From contig CM055092.1 of NCBI GenBank assembly GCA_029204225.1, forward strand, positions 72,585,074 through 72,649,073: a stretch of DNA of 64,000 bases, in the 5' to 3' direction. Shown one piece after another: positions 1-12,240 of this stretch. The first letter of the stretch is position 1; each line of letters starts with the position of its first letter. The stretch is from Diphasiastrum complanatum (taxonomy: Eukaryota; Streptophyta; Lycopodiopsida; Lycopodiales; Lycopodiaceae). The position numbers were made by a program, and so were the translations under genes. Below the pieces are notes generated by a model, which did not search any database, was not told the DNA's origin, and saw only the letters and a program-made list of their open reading frames with translations.

Positions 1-419
1 AGGGCCGTGCCTTTTCCCCTTTAAGGCTCAGGTATTCGCAGATCTGCTGTGCACCAATCTTAGTGTCCATCTTTCCCAGTTTAATCTTGTTGTCAATCTT
101 TCACCCCGTTGATGTCTTACGGAATTTATGGATGAGCTTGATACCCTTTAAAGTGGAGGTATGCGCTGTGTGTTACCAGATTTGCTTCCTGTTATTCTGT
201 TGTAACCGTATCAAAGAAGCGTGTCCTAACGATAATGTCAGATGTGGAAAAGGTTGTTAATAAAGTGGTAGTTTCAGTCGAAAGATTAAATGATCGCATC
301 CAAATAACTGTTCATCTTAGATTCAATTTTTAACCAATAAACCAAGGTGTATCTTTAGTTCGTGCAAGCGAAAGTATGTTTCTTAGGTATGCAAATAGTC
401 TTTTATCTCGCGTATGTCC

Positions 420-500
420 TCTTATTTGCATCGGAATGAAGTCGAACTCCTGACCTCAACTAGAGGAAAGGAAATATCCACCAACACGCCACTTATACTG
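420..500 (-). repeat. tRNA-derived SINE-like fragment
   Basis: Read on the minus strand, the segment has an A-box-like TGGCGTGTTGGTGG (complement of about 478-491) followed about 30 bases later by a B-box-like GAGGTCAGGAGTTCGACTT (complement of about 438-457). This order and spacing match the RNA polymerase III promoter of tRNA-derived plant SINEs. No clear tail or target duplication was found, so the limits are approximate. A chance tRNA-like match is the alternative. Confidence 0.4.
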
Positions 501-536
501 GAGGACTATGATAAATCGATACCACCACAAATGTCA

Positions 537-754
537 ATATTCTGGATCTTGCTAAATAACTGAATGGCTATACCGAAGCTTTTTCCTGCCTCCTGCCATT
601 GCAGACATCAAGTAGCGAGTACAGACTGTATATGCGAATAGTTATCATCTACATATGTGAATATATTGGATTTTGCTGAATAAGTGAATGCCTGTATGTA
701 ATTCTTTTTTTGGCCTTCTGTCTGTCATTTGCAGACACCAAGCAACGAGCACAG
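537..754 (+). repeat. tandem duplicate of an intron end plus splice acceptor
   Basis: Bases 537-627 and 660-754 are diverged copies of one segment: a TTGGAT/CTGGAT...TGCTAAATAA block, a pyrimidine-rich stretch, then TTGCAGACA(C/T)CAAG. The second copy holds the acceptor used for the DUF1639 exon at 735. In the first copy the same reading frame runs only 11 codons before a TAG near 640. The first copy is therefore either a decayed acceptor or a cryptic alternative exon start. Confidence 0.6.
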
Positions 755-2540
755 AGCCTGTTAAACTGGTTAATGGCAAGTCGTCTTCCAGAATCTGCAA
801 GGGGGAGTTCACCATAGAAAACGGAAGGCGTCTTTCCGGAATTCGTTTGAGTCATTCAGAGGTTCGGACATCTCTGAGCATGCCAGGAGGTAAGATCAAA
901 GCCGGAAGCTCCACACATCAAACCAAACTGCACATGGCTGACGGCAAAACCGAAGATATCCGCAAAGGATCTTCTAAAGAAGACAGTATGGATCGAGAAA
1001 GCGAGGGCCTCAAATCTCATAATCTGGAAGCAGATGTGTTGCTACAATGGGGACAGAGGAAGCGACAGCGAAATGGGAGGCTAGAAGCCAAGGCGGCTGC
1101 TGCCGAAGAGTCCTTTACTGTCTCTAAAAAGTCAATGAAAATAATGAGACGTTCGACTGTGATAGAGAAGCACGATCGATCTATGCCTGTTCAACCGGCT
1201 CGTCCCGGTAGAGGCCATGTTCCTAGACCCTCCAATCCGGCTGTTCGAGATCTAAGGTAAGCTTCAACTTTCAGTTTTTCTGGACTTCTGCACGTTTTGA
1301 CTCTGTGGTTCCGGTATTGCATGGCTGCTGGCAGCATAGGTTACGGCTCTCTGTTAAAGTTGAAATTGGAAAGAGACATCCAAGGATCAGTAGCGCGGTG
1401 GATAAGAACTTGGGTTGTGCTCTTGCCCACCCAAGCTTCAGTCCCCCAGTGCGCGAGTGAGGATATATCTAGCCTGGGTTGGAACCAGGGGTGCATGCTT
1501 GGTGAAAAGTGCGCCTTGTGCCCCAAAAATGTACTTCTGAATTAGGCTTCACCCAGAATTTTGGCGCAACGCTTTGTGGTGAAATGGCCTCCCTGCGTGG
1601 TGTGCTGGATACCGTTGGCAACCAATGTAAATATGTGAAGTGTACATTTGTCCCTGTTGAGCTAGTAGAAAATAGTCTTATCTTCGAGATGAAAAAGATT
1701 GGAGAGAGAATCAATCTTACTGATTTAAGTGCATTGCTGCAGGAACGTTGATGCTTGCAGTCTAAGTGGTAGTGCCAATCATGTCAGCAATGGCCTCCAT
1801 CTTCCAGCTGAAAAAGCACAATTTAGAGACTCTCCTCTGTCGCCAGAAAAACCCGACATTGCTGTCAATTGTAATGGGACAACAGCAAGTGGGGGTTCTT
1901 TTGCTCAAGGAGGAGCTGATGGAGAAGCTAACCAAGGGGAACCCCCTATTTTTGAGAAAGTAGACTTGGAGTCATTTGAATGGCCCAAATTTGTGATTCC
2001 TTTGTCTCGCAAGGAAAAGGAGGATGACTTTCTCGCTGTCAAAGGATCTAAGCTTCCTCAAAGGCCCAAGAAGCGGCCAAAGCATATCGAGAAAGCCTTG
2101 CAAGTACGTTCATCATGGTCATGCTGCATTTGATATATTTTCTACAGACATGTGCATCCTCTGTCCTCTTTGACACCCTCTTGTTCATAACTTCTGTTTT
2201 GTAAGCTGTTCCATGTCCTGGTTTCATTCTTTTTGCTGATTACTTCTCTCTTTTTGTTTGTATTCCAGTATGTAAGCCCAGGAATGTGGCTGCCTGACTT
2301 GACTAGGGAACGATATGAAGTGAGAGAAAAAAAGGCTGTCAAAAAGGTACCTTTCTTTTGACTTCTTTGCAGCGTTGCTTCTGAGCATATTTTTGTTGTT
2401 GTTGACGTGTTTTTGCTCAGATCTATGAGCTTTTTCTTGGATCAACTTTGTAACATGCTTTTTGGGTGCTTGATTTTTTTTGTTACCAGAGACCAAGGGG
2501 TTTGAAGGCTATGGGTAGTGTCGACAGTGATTCAGAATAA
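735..2540 (+). CDS. DUF1639 family protein, C-terminal exons
   Basis: Four exons can be joined in phase: 735-1256, 1761-2103, 2269-2346 and 2490-2540 (stop TAA 2538-2540), all with GT-AG introns of 504, 165 and 143 bp. The protein contains the family hallmark DVLLQWGQRKRQR in the first exon, then FEWPKFVIPLSRKEKEDDF with the basic QRPKKRPKHIEK run, then SPGMWLPDLTRERYEVR, which is the conserved DUF1639 C-terminus. DUF1639 proteins are plant-specific and of unknown biochemical role; the basic clusters suggest a nuclear protein, which is inference. The exon at 735 opens in phase 2, so an upstream coding exon is expected but was not identified. If translation starts inside this exon, the first in-frame ATG is 880. 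A second in-phase acceptor at 1742 would add six residues to exon two. Confidence 0.85.
1385..1560 (+). repeat. possible tRNA-derived SINE in DUF1639 intron
   Basis: The first intron contains an A-box-like AGCGCGGTGGATAAGAAC (about 1394-1411) and a B-box-like GGGTTGGAACCAG (about 1477-1489) preceded by GAGGATATATCTAGCCT, a combination typical of plant Au-like SINEs. No poly-A or poly-T end or target duplication was resolved. Reading frames here on both strands are incidental. Confidence 0.35.
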
Positions 2541-5150
2541 AGAAGTGGCTTGCTGGCTGTTGATTTTGAGAAGGAATATATAATGTGCCCCTTCCTTGAA
2601 GGGTAATTTGAGACAGCCACTGCTTGCAGTTGTTGCCGGGGAAATTATTTGCAGTTTTTAGTTGAACTCCTGTACTGCAGGTGGGTGGAAAAGTGAATCT
2701 TTGCTGCCACTCATGTGCTTTGTTGTGATGCCTCTAGAACTGTTCTCAAAGGTAAGTTTTTATTTTTCTAAACATGTGATGCAGCAAGAATTTAGCTCAA
2801 AAAGCTGAATCTATAGATCTGCTGGACATTTGCAGTATTGTGCAGCACCTCTATGAATTTTGAAAAGTTGGAGAGTTCCATCCATTTTAATGGTAAAGGT
2901 GTCGAAAATTTCTAATTAGAATCTGTGAACATTTTCGTGAAAGTACAGTTGATTCTAAGAGTGATCACAACATGAGCTTGGGATCATGATAATTACACTG
3001 GAATGCAGAGCTTGCATATCAGAGCTCCTTGAGTCAGATTCCAAATGAACATGTATATATGCCTTCAACCCTTTCTTCATTCATTTAAGTTCAAGTGGGG
3101 ACTTTTAGGATACAATTCTTATTTGGGTTTTGTTTTGATGAATACACTTTCTTGCTTTTGCTAGTAGGACCGATATGGCAAGTCTGCAATAATCTGTGTT
3201 GCAAAATAGACTACAGTAGTATTGGAGGCCTTAGCTTTTTGCATTTAATGGTTATTGTTGAACAGTGCCCTTTGGTTTTATAGAACTGACGTTATTGAAG
3301 GGACTTATCTCAAGTTCAATGAAGCATTTTATCACCTAACAAGTAAATTCCAAAAGAGGGGGAAAAAAACAGCAAAAAAGAAAACATTGAGAAAAAGCAA
3401 ATTCTAGTAAGGTGATGTATCTAATGGGGTTGAATCAGTTGGTTAGCCTGGTATCCAACCTTTCTTTGGTTTCATGTTGAAGCACCCCTCGGAAACCAGG
3501 ATGCATTTTGCAAATGTATGCAGTAGTTGTCCTTAATTGGTTATAGCACACTTTATGACCACAGCTGGTGTATTAATTAATGGGAAGCCCTATCATGCTT
3601 AAAGCTCAATGAGAACCAATTGACAATGGCTAGATAATTTATAGCAGTTTTAATATTAGTTTTACTTCACAGTGTTTATTCTGAAAATTTACTTCAAATG
3701 ACAATTGTCCTTTTATACCCTTCATTTTGCATCATAATCGTGAAGGTATTGTAAACTGGACTAACAAAGGCATAAACTTTTTAAGCTCTAAATGATCACA
3801 CTTTTATGAAAGCTATTGTGTTTGCTTTGGAGTATTTATTTGTGCAGGAGATTCAGTTGGTTTGAATTTGAGATGGGCCTTAGAAACCATACACGACGTA
3901 TTCAAATTGTGGTGCAGTGGGGATCACAGAAGCATTCACTTAATGTGGAGCGCTCTAAAAGTTTTATAATTCATTGGTAGGGAACTGATCAGTTCTGATA
4001 TTTGCCAGGTGAGTTGTGCCAGCCTAGTGAAACACTTTGTAGATAGCAAGATACTCAGGTGAATAGAGATCTCAATCGTATTTGTAATGATTACTGGTGT
4101 TGAATAAGTGTGAGAGTAGCCTGTCTGGCAGAGGATGCTGGAGCTGTAGTAGAGATGCAAGAGGCCTTGATTGTGTTCATATGTATCTTCTGCTCAACGC
4201 ATTGGTTTAGATGCTGCTAAAAAAAACTAACTTGCTTCTTCATAGTAATTGTATTGCTGGGACTTACGTGTGTCAAGTATGCTTGCAGTATAAGCCTACT
4301 TCTAAATCATGGACCATATGCCTAAGCAGCTAGTAATGAAAAAGCCTGTAACTTCTGTCTGGTTATAAACCAGACAGATTGTGATCAAATCTATTCATGA
4401 ACTGTTTTTTGATCCAATGGCTGACAGACCAATTGATTCAGTCTCTAACAGACCAATGGTCTTACTTGGTGGCATTATTCTAAGTGTAAATGTGAAGGAG
4501 AACTAGAACTTACTAGTGTATGATATACTTAATTATAAGACCAAAGCTAAAAAACTCTACTATAAGGGCATTTCAAATGAATGCTAGAAGATGACATTTC
4601 AGTTACATTTGAACTATTATCAGTGTTGAAAAGTAAATAGAGTAGGTTTGATGTGACTGACTTGTATCTTGAAAATCAAAATGATTCATAAGCCAAGCTC
4701 TTATTCACTATGTTACACAATTGGAATCGTCTAGAAGCATTGAAAAATCCTACTATTGTAGTTTGCATTGATGTTGCAAGAACACATGTTTATCTCTTCA
4801 GAAACTTATTCAGATTAGGGTTTTTTTTTTCTTTGGCACTAAACATTGCACTCATATCATTATGTACAATATTCACATTACATCATGATGTGGTTGCATG
4901 GCCAATTTTGGAGTAGCCCATGTACTTTTGAATATCCCGTGCACACACCAAGATATTTTGGAGTCTTTGTTGTCGCAAGAAGCTCTCCTATAAAACTTGA
5001 CTATATAACAAGGGATGAATGCAAATTCTAATCATCAATCATTCTAAAATGTCTGTTTGTAATATTTTGAGTGATTGAAAGTGCTCATAAAACAAATAAA
5101 AACTCAAAGAGCACACAACAATGTGCTCACTTCGAACATGATTCTTCAGA
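2541..5150. other. no gene recognised; 3' flank of the DUF1639 gene
   Basis: AT-rich sequence with no recognisable domain, repeat array or RNA gene. The first few hundred bases are probably the 3' UTR of the DUF1639 gene. A GGTAAGTTTT donor-like site at about 2751 may mark a 3' UTR intron, but no partner acceptor was chosen. Confidence 0.5.
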
Positions 5151-5429
5151 AGATGTAAAATAAGCAAAAGTGGAAATGTTGGAGTGTATACCATCTAGCA
5201 TACCGCTTGAATTTCGTTTCCTTTTTCATAATAAGTGAGTCTCATAGGCTTGGCCCTTGCTCTAGAAGACCTCTTTGAAGCACTTGCAATTTGAGGTTGC
5301 TCCTTAATCTTGCTTGACTCTTTTTGGATCATAGGAGGTTCTCTTAAAGATAGTGTTGCATCAAATACATTCAAAAAAAGTGAAAAGATTCTCAAGATGA
5401 TTGACAACAAATTTTATGGATCTCTATGA

Positions 5430-6616
5430 GTAGTCTTTTGATCCAAAGTGCCTCCTTGCATGTTGCAGTAAGTATTTTGTATTCAGCTTCAGTGGATGAT
5501 AAAGAGATGGACCATATCTTGCTTCTTTGATAGCCATGAAATTGCTCCATCTCTCAAGAAGAAAGCATGACTATTTGTATACTTTATATCCATAGTATCA
5601 CTAGCAAAATCTAATTTCGAGTAACATTTGAGGTTGATTTAAGAACCCTTGTATTCTATGCCATAGTCCTTGGTGCTTGAGATGTATCATAAAACTCTTT
5701 TTGCCATGATCCAATGTTTGACACTAGGACTTTGCATGTATTGACTCAGCTTTGAACACTAAAGCTAATATCTGGTCTTGTAATGGTTAACCAGATTAGA
5801 TTACCAATAAGTTTTCTATAAAGTGTAGTGTCTTTAAAGGATGTTTCACTACCTCCTTTTTCAAATCCACACCTTGTATCCATAGGTGTGACTGGATTTA
5901 CAGTTCTCATGTTGGATTTTGTAAGGATAGAGAGAGCATTTTTCTCTTGACATAATGAAGGATACCAAGGTGCTTCATTTCAAATTCTTGACTTAGACCC
6001 AACTTGACTTGATTAATTTCTTTCTCACTATTTCCAGTGAGTACAATGTCATCTACATAGAGTAAGAGAAATGTGATATGACAACCATTAACTTTGAAAT
6101 AGAGACCGTGATCTCACTCACTCATGGTGAATCCAAGAGAGTTTAGATGAGTATTAAGCCTTGAGTACCAGCTTCTAGGTGCTTTTTTAAGTCAATGCAA
6201 GCTCCTCTTCAGGTGATATACATGATCTTCATTGCCTTTGACAATATAACTTTGTGTTGTTGCATGTAGACCTCCTCCTCCAAAAAACCATTGAGGAAAG
6301 CATTTGTAACATCCATTTGATAAAAGTTCCATCCACAAATAGTTGCAAGAGAGATGACGAGTCTAATAGTGACCATCTTTGCTACTGAAGCAAAGGTCTT
6401 TTCATAGTCAACTACATACTTTTGATGAAATCCTTTAGCTACAAGTATTGCCTCATATTTGTTAATGGAGCCATCATTATTGTATTTGAGTTTATAGATC
6501 CATTTACAACCACTTTCTTTTTTGTTGGAAGAAAGAGGGACGAGATCCCATGTACGATTCTTTTCAAGTGCATTATACTCTTCATTCAGAGTATACATCA
6601 TTTTACATTCTTGCAT
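5430..6616 (-). pseudogene. copia reverse transcriptase / RNase H fragment
   Basis: The longest open piece (6209-6616, 135 aa) shows the start of RVT_2: EEYNALEKNRTWDLV, GCKWIYKLKYNNDGSI, then MDVTNAFLNGFLEEEVYMQQ. Downstream on the minus strand (about 5440-5520) lies an RNase H stretch with SISLSSTEAEY. These are the catalytic domains that copy element RNA into DNA. Stops and frameshifts between 5500 and 6200 show that it is dead. Confidence 0.7.
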
Positions 6617-6802
6617 GCATCTTCATAAAAGATTGGTTTCTCCTCTTGCAAGATTGAAGTCAATAAAGCAAAGTTACTTGCTATTATTTGCTTACCCTTT
6701 TGAGCATTGGTAAGCCTAGTTGGACACTTGCTTTCTCTAGACGACCTCCTAGTAGTAGGTGTGGGTCATGATAGTGATACATTCTCACTATCATTTGCAA
6801 CT

Positions 6803-7620
6803 TCAATAGGACTTAAAACTTTCTACCTTGGATTCTATCAAAGTTTCTTTGTCACTAGACTTGAAAATTTCACTCTCATCAAAAACAACACTTCTACTTA
6901 CAAAAATTATTTTCTTTTGAGAATTATACACTCTATACCCTTTACTTTTCTCACTATACTCAAGGAAAATGCATTTTCTTGAGGTAGCATCTTCTTTTGA
7001 TCTATCATCTATAGGTATATGAGCAGAACAAAGACAACCAAAAACTTTGAGGTGTTTTGCACTTGGTTTTTTGTTGAACAACATCTCAAATGAAGTCTAT
7101 TCCATAAATAATTAGAAGCACTAATAGACTCACCCCAAAATTATTTAGAAAGAGATTTTTCAAACGACAAAGCTTTTCCACACTCACATAATGTTCTAGT
7201 TTTCCATTCGGCTATGCCATTTCATGGCGTGGTCCTTGAACATGTGAGTTGTCTTTGAATACCATGATTGTTGCAAAAACTCCAAAAAGCATTTGAGATA
7301 TATTCACTTCCATTGTCGCTCCTTAGTGTCTTGATCATTTTATTGAGTTGATTCTCACAGAGGGCTTGAATTGCTTGAAAGTCTCCAAAACTTGGTCTTT
7401 ACTTTTCAGGAGATATACCCATGTATATCTACTAAAGTCATCAATAGATGTGACAAACATTTTGGATTCTCTAATGCTAGTGGTTTTTGCAAAATGAATA
7501 TCTGAACGCGCAAGTTCAAGAAGTTCATTTTCCTTTGATGTAGGCTTTGGAGACTTGAGCACATGATTGACAAAGCTTTGCGTACTTTATGAATGCCATG
7601 TGGTAGATCTTTTATCAATG
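6803..7620 (-). pseudogene. copia integrase fragment
   Basis: Two pieces are recognisable on the minus strand. At about 7335-7562 there is FVTSIDDFSRYTWVYLLKSK, the integrase core beginning, preceded by the LARSDIHF region. At 6803-7084 there is LKVFGCLCSAHIP, then KCIFLEYSEKSKGYRVY and SVVFDESE, which is the copia integrase C-terminal connection. The core Asp-Asp-Glu region between them is shifted out of frame. Confidence 0.65.
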
Positions 7621-7661
7621 GGATTTTTAAACATATTCTCCATGCATCTATAGTTAGAATG

Positions 7662-8592
7662 TGTTGGGGAAGAATGAAAGAGCACGATAGTTCAAAGTGT
7701 CGAGAGACACCGTCGAACTATCGTCTTAGATAGCACTGTGGAAGACTAGTGAAAGAAGAGCTTTGTGTTAAGAATCATCTGTCACAACAGAACCAATTGA
7801 TTAGTCGATGAGTCAGTAGGTGTCTTATACAAGCATAGTTACAAAATTTGAAGGCATCAAAGACAACCGTGATTTTGCATTTCGACTCAGTTGATAAGAC
7901 ACATAAGGAGAATAAGGAGCATTCAATTCACAATGAAAAGTAGAAACATCAATAATTATTCATGCATTATACATAAATTTGAATAACATAGAGTATATTA
8001 TTGGATGTGCAAATGTACATGAGATTGATGTAAGAAAATCTACTCATTAGTATACAAACCTAGAAGAATAGCTTAGAACTAGACGATAGTGCTAGACATC
8101 TCAGCAATTGGATTGTTATGCGACACATGTGATTTGATAGATCAATACATATGAGTTTTTTTGTGCATGCATCTAACTCTGTATATATACACAAGGTAGT
8201 TACTTTATTACATGTCAGCCTTTGGGCTAGTCATACAATGAGGCAAGCTTGAAGTCCCGATAGTTCTAAGATGTGAGCTATAGTTGTTAGGTTCGAACAT
8301 CTCCCGAAGAGTGTCAATAGTGTCGATTGTCAACTATGTCGAAGGATTGTCAAGTCAAGGGATTGTCGACTATAGAAGGATCCGACTCTCATGAGTGGTG
8401 ACTCTTTGACATTCATTTGACTTATTTGGTTGACTTGTGCAGTGTTGACCATATCTCGAACTTGTGTGTATTTTTGTAGATTTTTCATCTGTAGCAGGTT
8501 CTCGAGAAAATAAGCAGGTCTAGGACTGACATGGATATTTGAATAGAATAGTTGGTAACAGATATTGAGGCAACTAGATTAAAATTCCAACA
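7662..8592 (-). repeat. 3' LTR of copia remnant B
   Basis: A 931-bp segment begins TGTTGG and ends CCAACA on the + strand, a perfect 6-bp terminal inverted repeat with TG...CA ends. Immediately to its right is the complement of AGGGAGAT, a polypurine tract, and then RNase H of a minus-strand copia element. It therefore reads as the downstream LTR of that element. No second copy of this LTR was found in the window. Confidence 0.65.
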
Positions 8593-9979
8593 ATCTCCCT
8601 TAATTCGACTCCAAACACTTAGACGTTTTTTAAATGTAACATTTTCTTAAACAAAAGGTGCTTGTCTCTAGACAAAGCCATAGTAAAGATATCAGCTACC
8701 ATACTATTTGTTGAGCAGTAAATTAGCTCTACATGCTTTAAATATACTTTCTCTCTAACAAAATAATATTGAATTTCTATATGTTTCATCTTAGAATGAA
8801 ATCTAGGACAGAGAGTAAGTTGAATGCAGCTGATGTTATCGCAATAAATGGTAGTTGGTTTGTTCTATTTGAAGTTCAGATTTTGTAGAAAAAGCCTCAA
8901 CTAGATGGCTTCTTTAGTTGCTTGTGTTGTTGCTACATATTTGGTTTCGGTTGAGGATAGTGAGATTGACTTCTGCTTTTGTTGTTCAAGGAAACTGGTG
9001 TAGAAACAGTACACATAAGTAGACTTCCTGGTGTCTAAGTCTCCTCCCCAATCCGAATTAGAATAGTTGAATAAACAAAGTGCTGTAGCAGAATTACTAG
9101 AATAAGGAAGAACTTGGTTTGTTGTTGCTTGAATGTGTTTCATCGCTTTTTTTAGTGCTTTCCAATGTTGGATTTCTGGGTTCAACTTGAATTGAGAAAG
9201 TGTGTTAATTATATATTATGCGAGATCAGGTCTAGTGCACACAATTGCATACATAATTGAGCTAATTAGAGAGTGATATGGATCTTTGATTTGAGCATTT
9301 CGAATTTCTCAATAATCCTTTGTAGTACATCTATTGGCGTAGAAAGATTGTCTTTTTGGTTTTATCATGAAGGATCTGAATACCAAGTAAGTAATGAACG
9401 GGTCTAAGATCTGTCATGTTGAATCCTTGAGAAAGATTCGACTTGGTAATCTCTAACAAAGAGATAGAATTGCTTAAAAGCAGACAATCATCAACATAAA
9501 GTGCAATACTTATGTAACTTGGCCTATCATGTTTGATATAGGCATTCGAGCAAAAATTGATCTGTAAAATATAATCGTTGATTTGTTTGAACTAGGCTCT
9601 AGGTGCCTACATGAGCCCATAAAGAGCTTTATGAATCTTACAGACTCGATCTTCTAAACCTTTAACAATGTAACCTTCATGTTGCTGCATATAGATATCT
9701 TCGGGGATGAAACCATCTAGAAATGTAGTTTGTACATCCATTTGATGTACTTCGACGTCTTCTGATGGTACAATTGCCAACAAGATTCAAATAGATGCAA
9801 GTTTTACAATAGGACTAAAGTTATCTGTTTAATCGACTCTTAGTACTTGTGAGTAGCCTTTGGCTATGAGTCTTGCACAAAAATTATTCTTCAGATGTAA
9901 GTGCACATTCATGACTTAATTACATCATGTCCTTTCTTCTCGAAATACTTGTAGAAAATTTTGGCATGTTGATGTTTTT
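8593..9979 (-). mobile_element. Ty1/copia remnant B (RT and RNase H)
   Basis: The minus strand encodes, from right to left, RT pieces (YMQQHEGYIVKG near 9680, KALYGLM near 9620, IALYVDDCLLLS with an intact YVDD near 9500) and then RNase H at 8901-9185 (NSDWGGDLDTRKSTYVYCF, SISLSSTETKYVATT). Integrase, protease and gag are missing: the element stops near 9980, at the start of the 271-bp tandem duplication. Frames carry several stops. Confidence 0.7.
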
Positions 9980-10070
9980 GTTGGAGGATGCAAGCTACGC
10001 ACAAAGCGGATGCTTCCGTAAAGGCACCAAAAAGAGTGCATTCGTCCCATAAGTAAATGGAGACTAAAAC

Positions 10071-10342
10071 AGTTAGAATTAAAGTAGAACTATTGTGTTA
10101 TCGTATTGTGGGTCCTATCAGTAGATAAGGATCAGTTGGCCTCACCACGAGGTGAGTCGACGGGACACGCATCTCGTCAATGACAACTTGGGGCATGGGT
10201 TGCCTTAGTGAAGAACTATATGTATAGTGTAATTTCGTTTTGAGAAATATACGGTTGCTACGTGAGCCTGTTGTGGAGAGTGTTTTCTGTCTGTGTTACT
10301 ATGTAGCATGATCTGTGTTCCTGTTTGAAGCAAATTCTAAGT
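10071..10342 (+). repeat. 5' LTR of copia element C
   Basis: This 272-bp LTR begins AGTTAGAATT and ends AATTCTAAGT, a near-perfect terminal inverted repeat. The ends are therefore AG...GT rather than the usual TG...CA, as fixed by the 5-bp TSD and by the uninterrupted target in the neighbouring tandem copy. By eye it differs from the 3' LTR at about 24 positions, mostly transitions, plus a 4-bp and a 1-bp length change. Confidence 0.9.
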
Positions 10343-10354
10343 TGGTATCAGAGC
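10343..10354 (+). promoter_or_regulatory. primer binding site, initiator-Met tRNA
   Basis: TGGTATCAGAGC directly follows the 5' LTR. It is complementary to the 3' end of plant initiator methionine tRNA, the usual primer for minus-strand DNA synthesis in Ty1/copia elements. An untranslated leader of about 1.1 kb separates it from the gag ATG. Confidence 0.9.
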
Positions 10355-11436
10355 GGTACAGGGAGTGTACACACAATACAGTGTTGCCATTGAAAAGAGC
10401 TTCGGGAGAAGAGCAATCTTCTGAGAGTTCGGGGTTTATGGTGGGTTGGAGACAGAAAGTAAAGCACTGGTGCACGGATTCTAGCATACAGAAGCATGCT
10501 AAGCTTGCTGTGAACAGGAAGCCAAGATCATATTTGTGAGAAAAACCTTGGTTTGGGGTTTGAAAGCATAAAATCGCAGTTATCTCTTTGTTCTGAATGA
10601 TTTTTGGAGCTGTAAAATGTTGATGGAGGGCGCCCTGGTGCCTAGAAGGAACTGCCATTAGGCCATGAACAGCCACGCTAGGATCAAAGCGCTAGATCAG
10701 AAAGATCAGGGCAGCAGAATTCTTTTTCAAGCAAAAGTAGAAAAGGTGGAGAAGGTCCCGACAGGCAATCACACGCGGCCAGGGCCCATCGTGGCATAAG
10801 GTGCATTGTGTATGTAGGAGAGAGTATCGGTGCACGTGGAGATTTTTGACCATCAAATCAACCCTGACAATCATCTACGGTTAAGATGTGGACCGTGAGG
10901 TGCAAAGAGACCGTTGGATCTCCTTAAATCCATGGGAAACTTCAATAGAAGGGGCTGAAGGGCATTTGGCTATTCAACTTCAATAAAAATCTTCACTTTG
11001 AAATTGGAGTTGGGTCCCAATTTTCTTGAAGGTTGAAGTTTCTTCAAGGTGAAGAAACAGTTCAAAAAGTTGAAAAACCTCTAATTTGGGCCTTCCTTAT
11101 CCTATTTGACCCAAATGAAAGGCTATAACCTCCAAATGAAGGGCACCCGGACTATATTTTTTGCAAGTATGGTACTACAAAACACAGAGTGATTGCAGCG
11201 GAGAACGTATTCGGAGTGCGTCAAAAGTGACTTCACCATTATACTAGGCACGTAGTTGGGAGTTGGTGACAAAGTGCATTTCAAAAGGCGACGCCAATTT
11301 GGCTTTCATTTTGGCAAAAAAGCGGCTGGTGGCTTTGTAAGGGAAAGATAGCAGGTCATTGTTTTCGACTTATGACATCACAATTGGCCTCGGCATACAG
11401 TTTTTAGCCTCGGTTGCAGTTTTAGGTGTTTTTGGG

Positions 11437-12240
11437 ATGGCAAACATGGGAGAGTCCATTTTGAGTGAAAGTAACAAATTGGACGGGATTTCCAACTATG
11501 CAGTGTGGAAATTCAAAATGAAAAACATACTAATAGAGAAGGAGTTGTGGAATATTGTCATGGGTGACGAGAGAACACCACCAAACGAAGCTGACATCAA
11601 AGTATTTAATAGAAGAACAAGAAGAGCCTTGACTTTTATCAACTTGTTAGGATCACATCATTACCCACATTTGTGAGCTGTTACACCCAGACAAGCATGG
11701 GATGTGCTAAAGAAGCAGTTCAAGATGTCAAATCCATCAAGGATCATGTCTGTGAAGTCAAAACTGAATAGTGCCCGCTTGGAGCAAGGAGGCATATTCA
11801 GACGTACATGACCATAATTAAGACAATGAGGGATGAACTGCACTCTATTGGTGAGCGCATATGTGATGTGGAGTTGGTGCACAATGCATTGTGCGGCATT
11901 GTAGAACCTTATCAGATGTTTGTGAGCGGAATAGCATCAAGAGAAAGATTGCCCACCTTTGACGAGCTCTCAGGAATCTTGATGTAGGAGGAGCAACAGC
12001 GAGAAATGGTGAAAGCTAGACATCACTGACGATCAAGCACTTGCGACATGCCAAAAACAAGGCAAAGGCAAGGGCAAGAAGAAGTCTAAGCAGCAATTCG
12101 CCAAGACTCAGGAGGATTAGGGATCTTCCAACAAGACCAAGAAGAAGGGCAAATGCTTCCATTGTGGCAAAAACGGCCATTGGAAGAGCGAATGTCAGAA
12201 ATTCTTGGCGGAAGAGCAGGTAACCTTGTCGACGAAGGTG
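11437..12240 (+). pseudogene. copia gag, broken
   Basis: The likely start is ATG 11437 (MANMGES), followed by LDGISNYAVWKFKMKNILIE, the N-terminal signature of copia gag (DUF4219/UBN2 type). An in-frame TGA at 11674 ends the first piece. Gag-like coding resumes in other frames. A CCHC zinc knuckle, CFHCGKNGHWKSEC, sits at about 12154-12195 and would bind element RNA in the particle. The frame shifts again before the protease. Confidence 0.8.

Larger units (their letters stand above)
5160..7661 (-). mobile_element. Ty1/copia remnant A
   Basis: Minus-strand reading gives the copia order integrase, reverse transcriptase, RNase H from right to left. Gag, protease and both LTRs are not visible, and many stops and frameshifts break the frames. 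The right edge is cut at 7661 by the LTR of another minus-strand copia element, so remnant A was already present when that element arrived. The left edge is approximate. Confidence 0.75.

Noticed and set aside
1297-1545. 82-codon frame in the DUF1639 intron
   Set aside because: Lies inside a clean GT-AG intron and overlaps a SINE-like sequence; no family match.
2536-2541. AATAAA as polyadenylation signal of the DUF1639 gene
   Set aside because: It overlaps the stop codon, too early to be a normal signal.
10343-10354. tRNA gene near the copia LTR
   Set aside because: TGGTATCAGAGC is only the primer site complementary to tRNA-iMet; no cloverleaf surrounds it.
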